A DNA stretch of 5,001 bases, taken from NCBI GenBank assembly GCA_031279875.1, contig JAITHS010000370.1, positions 1 through 5,001 on the forward strand, read 5' to 3'. The notes under the pieces are model-generated. The model was not told the DNA's origin, ran no database searches, and was given only the letters and a program-made list of their open reading frames with translations. The position numbers were made by a program, and so were the translations under genes. Source of the stretch: Tannerella sp. (GTDB lineage Bacteria > Bacteroidota > Bacteroidia > Bacteroidales > Tannerellaceae). Below are positions 1 to 5,001 of this stretch, in pieces; position 1 is the stretch's first letter, and each line of letters opens with the position of its first letter.

Positions 1-84
1 GCAGAAAGCAGAAGGCAGAAAGCAGAAGGCAGAAAGCAGAAGGCAGAAAGCAGAAGGCAGAAAGCAGAAGGCAGAAAGCAGAAG
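1..84. repeat. 14-bp tandem repeat array, six perfect copies
   Basis: The unit GCAGAAAGCAGAAG occurs six times head to tail with no mismatch. Each unit is two near-identical heptamers (GCAGAAA and GCAGAAG), so the array is also a 7-bp periodicity of twelve heptamers. It starts at base 1 and therefore probably extends to the left of the window, so its true copy number is unknown. One strand is purely purine except for the C in each heptamer. The last copy also forms part of the left arm of the inverted repeat at 71-226. Perfect identity between copies suggests recent expansion or slippage. No coding function is visible. Confidence 0.95.
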
Positions 85-93
85 GTACCACGC

Positions 94-114
94 AGTCCCG
101 CAGGGACGACACTT
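94..114 (+). repeat. REP-like palindromic repeat, copy 1
   Basis: GTCCC-GCA-GGGAC (95-107) is a 5-bp GC-rich stem with a 3-base loop, followed by the conserved tail GACACTT. The same sequence with one extra T in the loop recurs at 163-184. A conserved tail next to a short palindrome is the usual form of dispersed REP-type units, but whether this is a genome-wide family cannot be told from two copies. Confidence 0.65.
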
Positions 115-118
115 TATT

Positions 119-142
119 AACCGGTGACTTTAGTCTCCGGTT
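119..142. other. Hairpin between the two REP-like copies
   Basis: AACCGGTGAC (119-128) faces GTCTCCGGTT (133-142) across the 4-base loop TTTA. The arms pair at 9 of 10 positions, with one mismatch. It lies between the two REP-like copies, so the three stems form a symmetrical palindrome-hairpin-palindrome series. It could act as an RNA structure if transcribed or simply be part of the repeat element. It lacks the T-tract of an intrinsic terminator. Confidence 0.6.
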
Positions 143-162
143 AGAGCAATCATATCAACAAT

Positions 163-184
163 AGTCCCGCATGGGACGACACTT
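163..184 (+). repeat. REP-like palindromic repeat, copy 2
   Basis: GTCCC-GCAT-GGGAC (164-177) has the same stem as the copy at 94-114, with a 4-base loop, and is followed by the same GACACTT tail. Including the leading A, the two copies differ only by the inserted T at 172. They are in the same orientation, with 48 bp between them. Confidence 0.65.
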
Positions 185-232
185 GTTTGCGCCGCTTATA
201 ATGACGTGGTACCTTCTGCTTTCTGCAAACCG

Positions 233-258
233 CTTGCAGGGTTTAAAACCACTGCAAG
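233..258. other. Near-perfect 12-bp palindrome (hairpin or cruciform)
   Basis: CTTGCAG (233-239) pairs with CTGCAAG (252-258). Inside it, GGTTT (240-244) pairs with AAACC (246-250) around a single central A, with one bulged A at 251. It begins just after the 22-bp inverted repeat ends and is followed by GGGTTTTGGGTACC, which carries a third GGTACC (266-271; the others are at 84-89 and 209-214). It has no T-tract directly after the stem, so it does not read as a standard terminator for the leftward or rightward side. It is more likely part of the intergenic repeat mosaic. Confidence 0.5.
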
Positions 259-288
259 GGTTTTGGGTACCGCCGCCATACAGAGCAT

Positions 289-313
289 TCGTCATTGCGA
301 AGCAAGATGAGCA
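289..313. repeat. Possible fragment of a dispersed GTCATTGCGA-type intergenic repeat
   Basis: The stretch with GTCATTGCGAAGCAA resembles a widespread bacterial intergenic repeat whose core is GTCATTGCGA followed by a GAAGCAA element. Only a short piece is present and it occurs once here, so this is recognition by resemblance. It ends the repeat-rich zone. From about 315 to 406 the DNA is A-rich and shows no gene or structure I can support. Confidence 0.3.
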
Positions 314-406
314 TTTTAACGAAAGAAAAAAACAAGGAGCAAAACGAAGAAAAAACAATTTTTCGAGGTTCCTTTGAAAAAAATCGGATATTATAAAAAA
401 AAGTCG

Positions 407-414
407 TATCTTTG
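407..414 (+). promoter_or_regulatory. Bacteroidota -7 promoter box for the two-gene operon
   Basis: TATCTTTG matches the TAnnTTTG -7 element used by the primary sigma factor of Bacteroidota. No good TTTG -33 box lies at the usual 19-21 base distance. A TTTG at 373-376 is 30 bases upstream and too far. A-tracts at 377-383 and 395-402 may help in its place. Transcription would start near 420, giving a leader of about 25 bases before the ATG at 446. This placement is the main reason for rejecting the upstream TTG start at 374. Confidence 0.65.
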
Positions 415-445
415 CATTTTGAAATCTCTTATAAGAATATTATTA

Positions 446-1408
446 ATGAAAAAAGTAAGTTTTATAATTGTTTTATTAATAACCGTTTGCGTCGGCATCA
501 CCGCTCAAAAACAGACCGATTACAACCGTTCGGGCGATGAGGCAATGTCGCGTCTTGACTACGGCGCTGCAAAATTGTACTACGAAGAGGGAGTATCAAA
601 GTGTGACACTTACAGCATCATTCAACTTATAACCGTTTGGGTAGCAGACTCATCGATGCGGCAATCAATGCGGCTTGTAATGAATAAAGGCCTTGATTGC
701 CTGACAAATATAGCAATGGACAGCAAAGATACCGTATGTATGCAAAAACTCGTTTATTGCTACCGCGAAGGGGTCGGCACAAGCGTTGACATGACAAAAG
801 CCAATTACTGGCAAAATCAATTGCGTGCATTAGAGCGACCTTCGGTAAACACAAGCAACAACGAACAAAAGAACACCAAAACAGTAAAAAAGCCCGCTCG
901 GACAACCAAAACAAACTTCTTTTTCGGATATAACGGCTCGGTGCTGACGCCTGTCGGACTTAAAGCCGGTATTGTGTTTAACTCCATCGGCATTTATGCG
1001 AAATACGCAACAAACCTGTCAACGATGAAATATACCGAAATATGCGACCTCAACGGCAATATCGAAGGGCTTAACGACGCTTATCCCAACTATCTCGGTA
1101 ATAAAAAAACAAATGCCTACGCCATGACAGGAGGGCTGATTATAAAGGCTTTACCACAACTGTATCTTTCCGTCGGCGGCGGAGTGTGGCAATACGAAAC
1201 ACTGTTTCAGTTTAACGCCGTCGGCATTACCGAAGCACAACTAAAACCCGCTTTCTGGGCTAAAAACAAAGACTGGTCTTACAGCGGCATTGCCGCAGAT
1301 ATCGATGCAACGCTACGTATCGGCAAAACCTTTTACTGCTCTGCCGGTTGCAGCGTCTATAATTTTAAATATGTTTATGCCAACGGCGGTATAGGCGTTT
1401 TCTTTTAA
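446..1408 (+). CDS. Exported Sel1/TPR-like protein with a probable C-terminal outer-membrane beta-barrel
   Basis: The 320-residue product opens with a clear Sec signal peptide (MKK, then a hydrophobic core to about residue 17), probably cut after ITA20 before QKQ. Residues about 24-128 are helical and repeat-like. DYGAAKLYYEEG (38-49) resembles a TPR helix pair, and YCYREGVGTSVDMTKANYW (104-122) has the spacing of a Sel1 repeat. A polar N/K/T-rich linker (about 129-156) leads to a C-terminal region with about eight amphipathic strands (for example 157-168, 170-180, 181-190, 223-235, 239-252, 278-292, 295-307, 309-320) ending in Phe-Phe. This fits a small 8-strand outer-membrane barrel. The helical part would then sit in the periplasm, or outside if the topology is reversed. 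The ATG at 446 is preferred over the TTG at 374, because 374 lies upstream of the promoter and adds 24 residues that spoil the signal peptide. The lipoprotein gene follows after 11 bp, so the two are probably co-transcribed. The helical repeats suggest protein binding. The exact function is unknown. The gene call is secure; the barrel is inferred. Confidence 0.85.
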   Translation: MKKVSFIIVLLITVCVGITAQKQTDYNRSGDEAMSRLDYGAAKLYYEEGVSKCDTYSIIQLITVWVADSSMRQSMRLVMNKGLDCLTNIAMDSKDTVCMQKLVYCYREGVGTSVDMTKANYWQNQLRALERPSVNTSNNEQKNTKTVKKPARTTKTNFFFGYNGSVLTPVGLKAGIVFNSIGIYAKYATNLSTMKYTEICDLNGNIEGLNDAYPNYLGNKKTNAYAMTGGLIIKALPQLYLSVGGGVWQYETLFQFNAVGITEAQLKPAFWAKNKDWSYSGIAADIDATLRIGKTFYCSAGCSVYNFKYVYANGGIGVFF

Positions 1409-1419
1409 TATTTAATGAA

Positions 1420-3900
1420 ATGATTATGAGGACATTATATTATTTAACATACGCTCTTTCGGCACTCTTGATAATCGGATGCATCGAAGAAAACGATTTG
1501 GAGCAAGGATTTAAAGGCGCAGGAGAGCCGGTAATGGCTTCCGACGCTACGGTTGACGGCAAAACGGCGTCTTCAATACAGGTAACGGCAAAAGTAGATA
1601 AAGAAAACGGCTCCCCTGTAACAGACCGTGGTTTCTGCTACGGCACATCGCCCTCGCCCACAATTGCCAACAGCACAAAAATTTCCGATACAGGAAAAGG
1701 CATCGGCTCTTACAGCCTTACGATTACAGGATTGAGCAATAATACATTATATTATATACGCGCGTATGCTACAAACTCTTACGGTACGGTTTATATCGAC
1801 CTGCCGCCGATTTCGACAAATCCCGGCTTAGGGGTAGTAGAAACAACTCCCCCGTCGGATATTCACGCCACATCAGCCAAAACAGGAGGAACGATAATCT
1901 TACCCGGAGAAGGCTCTATAACCACACGCGGAGTATATTATTCTGTAAACAAAGACTTTACGGGAGCTTTAACCGCCGAAAGCACCGATAATACGGATAC
2001 TTACATTTGTAATTTGACTAATTTGCTTAGTGCAACAAAATATTACGTAAAAGCCTTCGTAACAAATACTTACGGCACATTTGAAGGAACCGTAGATTCT
2101 ATTACTACTCTCAACGGGCTTGGCGTCGTTGAAACATTACCTCCTACCGGCATCTATGCGGCGTCGGCAACATTAAACGGCAAAATTACCGACGCAGGCG
2201 AAGGCTCAATCATCAAACGCGGCATATATTTGTCTCTTAATAAGGAATTTACAGCGATAGATACTATCTATTGCCCGAAAGATACGGCAATTTATTCATG
2301 CCCGCTGAACGATTTGACGCCTGCAACCAAATATTATGTTAAAGCGTTTGTTATAAACACATTCGGATTATCGGAAGCAACAAATATCGATTCGATGACA
2401 ACTCGCAACGGGTTGCCATCGGTAGGCGCGACGGTGAAGAAAATAATCGGTTTCACCGACGTAACACTCGAATCCGTAACGTCAGCGTTGGGAGATACTA
2501 CGGTAACAATCATAGAACGAGGCTTTTGCTGGGCAACATCACCGGCTCCCGAAATCGACGACGATACCGTAAGATGCGGCGTCGGCGAAGGCACTTTCGA
2601 CGGCGTTATTACCGGTTTGGTAGCTCAACGGCAATATTTTGCGCGTCCGTATGCCAGAACACAGTTCGGACCGGCGTTTGTAGTTTACGGCGAAGAAGTA
2701 TCGTTTTACACTAAGACCGACGTGCCGACCGTAAGAACCGATTCCGTAACAAGTATCGCAAACGGCAAAGCAACAGTTGTCGGCACATTAATAGACCAAG
2801 GCAGCGCTCCCGTTACCCAAGCGGGAATAGTATGGTCGCTCGTTAACCCGACGCCGACCAAAACAGATTTTGTATTAACGCTGACGGTTGCTGCCAACAA
2901 CTCCTTTACCGGACTGTTACAATCGCTTCGCGGCGGGCAAACCGTTTATTTCCGCGCTTTTGCAACCAATTCACAAGGCACGTCCTACGGCGATGTTATC
3001 TCCTTTACTACTCCACCGGTGTTTATTACTTCGCTACCGCAATTTCCGGTCGAATCGGCTCTGCCCGGCACTTCGGGCTATTTCTCCGTCGATGGCTATC
3101 TGTTTGTACTCGGAGGCGATATCGGCGTTACTTATAGCGACGCTTTATGGCGCTTTTCGATATCGGAGAATAAATGGCTGCAAATGAAGTCCTTCCCCGG
3201 CGGTAATATCAAATGGCCGACATGTATCAAATACGGCGCCGGAGCTTATGTGTCGGGCGGCGTTAATGATACCGAAGACCAACTGCCTAACGTTTATCAA
3301 TATAATGCGTATCAAAATCTGTGGAATTCGCCCATAACGCTCAACGACACAACATATTTAATGACCGGTTTTTCACACGGTAGCAGCATCTATTATGTTG
3401 GCGGCAAACGAGATACGATTAACCATACTTTTTCGCCTCCGTCGAAAGGCGATACGGTTAAAGCCGATGTCCGCGTTTACGGCGCTCCGGCTATGTCGCC
3501 GGAAGCCGTAACCCTGTTACCGGAGCCACAGTATGGCGGCTTTGCTTTAACACACAATAACGAAGTCTTTGCCGGAATGGGTAACGACACTACCGACGTC
3601 TGTAACAATAAGATATGGGTTTCTTCCGATTTATGCGCCACATGGACGTTGCAAACCGTTTGCACGATAAATACCGGCAGTATTTTCGGCGCCGTAGAAT
3701 GTCGTAACATGATTTACATGTTAGATGAAGACTATTATATTCTTGAATATAACCAAACGGCCAATGTCTGGACGCGAAAATCACAATTACCGTCAGGCTA
3801 TCGCAAGTTTAACTGTATTTTCAGTTACGGCAACAAACTGTATATCGGTTTCGGTACCGCCGGTAATCTCCTCGAATATGACCCGGCATGGGATAATTAG
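1420..3900 (+). CDS. Surface lipoprotein with five FN3-like modules and a C-terminal Kelch propeller
   Basis: The 826-residue protein has a lipoprotein signal with lipobox I18-I-G-C21. The mature N-terminus CIEENDLE is acidic right after the Cys, as in the export signals that send Bacteroidota lipoproteins to the cell surface. Five FN3-like modules of about 97-103 residues follow: roughly 37-134, 135-231, 232-329, 330-432 and 433-532. Each carries the family hallmarks: an RGF/RGV/RGI strand in the middle and a closing YYxxAxxxNxxGT-type strand such as RAYATNSYGT. Residues about 533-826 form a Kelch-type propeller with GG doublets at 565-566, 613-614 and 661-662 and Trp near blade ends (586, 635, 742, 784, 824), about six blades. 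FN3 arrays usually act as stalks and Kelch propellers as ligand or glycan binders, so a surface adhesin or carbohydrate-binding role is reasonable but unproven. No catalytic motif of a galactose oxidase or sialidase was recognised. The start may be ATG 1420 or ATG 1426 (MIMR or MR); both keep the signal peptide. It is the second gene of a probable operon with the barrel protein upstream, a possible partner. Confidence 0.9.
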   Translation: MIMRTLYYLTYALSALLIIGCIEENDLEQGFKGAGEPVMASDATVDGKTASSIQVTAKVDKENGSPVTDRGFCYGTSPSPTIANSTKISDTGKGIGSYSLTITGLSNNTLYYIRAYATNSYGTVYIDLPPISTNPGLGVVETTPPSDIHATSAKTGGTIILPGEGSITTRGVYYSVNKDFTGALTAESTDNTDTYICNLTNLLSATKYYVKAFVTNTYGTFEGTVDSITTLNGLGVVETLPPTGIYAASATLNGKITDAGEGSIIKRGIYLSLNKEFTAIDTIYCPKDTAIYSCPLNDLTPATKYYVKAFVINTFGLSEATNIDSMTTRNGLPSVGATVKKIIGFTDVTLESVTSALGDTTVTIIERGFCWATSPAPEIDDDTVRCGVGEGTFDGVITGLVAQRQYFARPYARTQFGPAFVVYGEEVSFYTKTDVPTVRTDSVTSIANGKATVVGTLIDQGSAPVTQAGIVWSLVNPTPTKTDFVLTLTVAANNSFTGLLQSLRGGQTVYFRAFATNSQGTSYGDVISFTTPPVFITSLPQFPVESALPGTSGYFSVDGYLFVLGGDIGVTYSDALWRFSISENKWLQMKSFPGGNIKWPTCIKYGAGAYVSGGVNDTEDQLPNVYQYNAYQNLWNSPITLNDTTYLMTGFSHGSSIYYVGGKRDTINHTFSPPSKGDTVKADVRVYGAPAMSPEAVTLLPEPQYGGFALTHNNEVFAGMGNDTTDVCNNKIWVSSDLCATWTLQTVCTINTGSIFGAVECRNMIYMLDEDYYILEYNQTANVWTRKSQLPSGYRKFNCIFSYGNKLYIGFGTAGNLLEYDPAWDN

Positions 3901-3938
3901 TGATTTATTCTTCGTAATTTGAAAAAAATGTCCTGAAA

Positions 3939-3970
3939 TTTGCATATTTCAAAAAAACTTCGTACCTTTG
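3939..3970 (+). promoter_or_regulatory. Bacteroidota promoter upstream of tRNA-Ser
   Basis: TTTG (3939-3942) and TACCTTTG (3963-3970) are separated by 20 bases, a close match to the Bacteroidota -33 TTTG / -7 TAnnTTTG pattern. A run of seven A lies just upstream (3922-3928), plausibly an upstream activating tract. Transcription should begin near 3977, leaving about 42 bases of 5' leader before the tRNA. It may also serve the L,D-transpeptidase gene downstream, since no separate promoter is visible between the two. The short gap 3901-3938 after the lipoprotein gene shows no terminator hairpin. Confidence 0.8.
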
Positions 3971-4018
3971 CGCCCGTTTTAAAGGAAAGAAGATTAGTTT
4001 AGGTTATTTTTTTGATTA

Positions 4019-4103
4019 GGAGAGATGGCAGAGTGGTCGATCGCGGCGGTCTTGAAAACCGTTGTACCGCAAGGTACCGGGGGTTCGAATCCCTCTCTCT
4101 CCG
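4019..4103 (+). tRNA. tRNA-Ser (anticodon UGA)
   Basis: All four arms can be drawn, plus the long variable arm typical of serine tRNAs. The acceptor GGAGAGA (4019-4025) pairs with TCTCTCC (4096-4102). The anticodon loop CTTGAAA (4051-4057) carries TGA at 4053-4055, which reads UCA serine codons. The variable arm GTACC/GGTAC (4064-4068 / 4073-4077) is closed by a GCAA tetraloop. The T-arm has GGGGG (4079-4083), loop TTCGAAT, and CCCTC (4091-4095, one G-U pair). Discriminator G4103 is the G expected for serine tRNA. The CCA tail is not encoded (G is followed by CATTT), so it must be added after processing. The gene looks intact. No duplicated 3' end or integrase is seen in the window that would mark it as an integration site. 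Confidence 0.97.
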
Positions 4104-4137
4104 CATTTTATCGGTTGATTTATTCCCAATAACTTGT

Positions 4138-5001
4138 ATGATTATGAAAAGATTTTACGGATTAATAACATTATTTGTTACGATGGGTTGTGTAATCAGT
4201 TCATCGAAAGACAATGTGTCATCTTCCGATACCATACCGGAAGTGCTTTCGCCCAATACAGCATGTGATATTCATGTTGCAGTAATGGAACAATTCGACG
4301 GATGGAAACTTGATTCGATTGCCTGTATAGAAAATATGGAGAGTGCCATGCGATTGCGGATCAAAGGAAAAGGCATGACCGACATAGTACAAAGAGAAAT
4401 GTTTGTCAGGACGATAGACGTTGCAATCGACAGTATGCCGGAAAGCGTATGGTCGTATGTTGTGCTTTCTGCTATCAAAAAAGACCAACCATTTGAAGCC
4501 GAAGCGTTATATATTCCGACAGCCGGGACTATTTTTGTTTATGACGCCGTTGCCGATACACCAAAAAAAGACAAGAAAACAGATATTATCCTTATTTCAA
4601 AACAGGACATGAAATTGCGCATGATTCATTGCAACGATACCATAGCCCTCACATTGCCGATGGCAACAGGCAAAAATCCGGGGCACAAAACACAATCCGG
4701 CGACAAGAAAACGCCCGAAGGCATCTTTACCGTTTATGCCATTCACGACGCTACCGAATGGGATTATGATTTTAACGACGGACGCGGAAAAATAAAAGGA
4801 ACGTATGGCAAATATTTCGTGCGATTTAAAGAACACTATCACATAGGAATTCACGGCACACATCTGCCCGAAACGCTGGGTACGAGAGCAACCGACGGCT
4901 GCATACGCCTGCATAACGACGATATCGAAAGAATCGTTCCGATGATTTCCCGTTCCAAAACGCTGATAGTCGTTACACCGGCGAAAGAAGACCTGGCAAC
5001 A
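4138..5001 (+). CDS. L,D-transpeptidase (YkuD fold), probable lipoprotein, 3' end beyond the window
   Basis: The frame is open for 288 codons to the last base, so the protein is C-terminally cut, but the fold itself looks nearly complete (the final strand TLIVVTP is present). The YkuD catalytic domain spans about residues 149-280: ATGK (176-179), GDKKTPEGIF (188-197), then IGIHGT with His239, Gly248, and the active-site block TDGCIRL with nucleophile Cys255 and Arg257. Such enzymes make 3-3 cross-links in peptidoglycan or attach proteins to it, at the periplasmic face. The canonical S-H-G-C is here T-D-G-C, a variant that keeps the Cys, Gly and Arg. The N-terminus has a signal with a weak lipobox (T15-M-G-C18), so lipid attachment is likely but not certain. 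Residues about 20-148 form an N-terminal region I do not recognise. The start is ATG 4138 or ATG 4144 (MIMKRF or MKRF). It lies 34 bp after the tRNA with no terminator between. Confidence 0.92.
   Translation, partial: MIMKRFYGLITLFVTMGCVISSSKDNVSSSDTIPEVLSPNTACDIHVAVMEQFDGWKLDSIACIENMESAMRLRIKGKGMTDIVQREMFVRTIDVAIDSMPESVWSYVVLSAIKKDQPFEAEALYIPTAGTIFVYDAVADTPKKDKKTDIILISKQDMKLRMIHCNDTIALTLPMATGKNPGHKTQSGDKKTPEGIFTVYAIHDATEWDYDFNDGRGKIKGTYGKYFVRFKEHYHIGIHGTHLPETLGTRATDGCIRLHNDDIERIVPMISRSKTLIVVTPAKEDLAT

Larger units (their letters stand above)
71..226. repeat. Nested palindromic element bounded by a perfect 22-bp inverted repeat
   Basis: Bases 71-92 (one 14-bp array unit plus GGTACCACG's first eight bases) are the exact reverse complement of 205-226. 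Pairing stops abruptly on both sides: 70/227 and 93/204 do not match. The 112-bp interior holds two direct copies of a REP-like palindrome (94-114 and 163-184) with another hairpin (119-142) between them. The architecture resembles a small non-autonomous mobile element (MITE-like) or a composite intergenic repeat. I see no target-site duplication and no transposase, so mobility is inference only. The right arm carries a single copy of the array unit while the left side carries six, which fits expansion on one side only. Confidence 0.75.

Noticed and set aside
1..184. CRISPR array
   Set aside because: The 14-bp array has no spacers, and the REP-like units are only two imperfect copies with a hairpin-containing gap. 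No cas gene is present.
233..258. Intrinsic terminator
   Set aside because: The stem is good but is not followed by a T-run on either strand, and no gene end lies next to it within the window.
155..377. Short open frames on both strands (171-377 plus, 155-358 minus) as small proteins
   Set aside because: Both run through the inverted repeat, palindrome and dispersed-repeat fragment; the plus frame starts inside the REP-like loop. Neither has a ribosome site or recognisable domain. The minus frame reads as a translated intergenic repeat.
374..445. Upstream TTG start extending the barrel protein by 24 residues
   Set aside because: It lies upstream of the -7 box at 407-414, and the added basic stretch would precede an otherwise perfect signal peptide that begins at the ATG at 446.
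2334..3187. Overlapping frames of 62-99 codons within the FN3-Kelch gene, both strands
   Set aside because: They lie inside a long gene with clear protein domains, have Arg-rich or featureless products and no start context. They are shadows.
3477..3922. Open frames on both strands over the propeller region
   Set aside because: They are shadows of the lipoprotein gene, without domains or signals.
4219..4914. Antisense frames and a 63-codon plus-frame within the transpeptidase region
   Set aside because: The coding frame here is the YkuD protein with intact catalytic residues; the others have no support.
4019..5001. tRNA-Ser as the attachment site of an integrated element
   Set aside because: No integrase, no repeat of the tRNA 3' end is seen, and the following gene is an ordinary cell-wall enzyme of similar base composition. 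A distant second att site cannot be excluded.

Overview
The window most likely comes from a member of the Bacteroidota, probably the Bacteroidales. The grounds are two promoter -7 boxes of the TAnnTTTG type (407-414 and 3963-3970), the absence of clear Shine-Dalgarno sequences, A/T-rich intergenic DNA, and the protein types: a surface lipoprotein with Bacteroidota-style FN3 repeats and a Kelch propeller, a Sel1/TPR-plus-barrel envelope protein, and a lipoprotein-like L,D-transpeptidase. No gene fixes the species, and no gene symbol is safe beyond tRNA-Ser(UGA).

Layout. Bases 1-about 315 hold no credible gene but are densely structured. A 14-bp tandem array (six copies, running off the left edge) is followed by a perfect 22-bp inverted repeat (71-92 / 205-226). 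That inverted repeat encloses two near-identical REP-like palindromes in direct orientation with a third hairpin between them. A further hairpin lies at 233-258, and a fragment resembling a common dispersed repeat follows it. Bases 315-406 are A-rich leader DNA with no feature I can name. A promoter at 407-414 then drives two genes 11 bp apart: a 320-residue exported protein (446-1408; N-terminal helical repeats, C-terminal probable 8-strand barrel) and an 826-residue lipoprotein (1420-3900; five FN3-like modules followed by a Kelch-type propeller). They look like an operon for two partner proteins at the outer membrane.

A second promoter (3939-3970) precedes tRNA-Ser(UGA) at 4019-4103. Only 34 bp later, with no visible terminator or new promoter, an L,D-transpeptidase gene begins and runs off the right edge in frame. 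It is probably co-transcribed with the tRNA.

All three protein genes encode exported envelope proteins. There is no sign of a phage, plasmid, CRISPR or defence module. The most unusual parts are the nested repeat element at the left edge and the tRNA-to-transpeptidase read-through arrangement.
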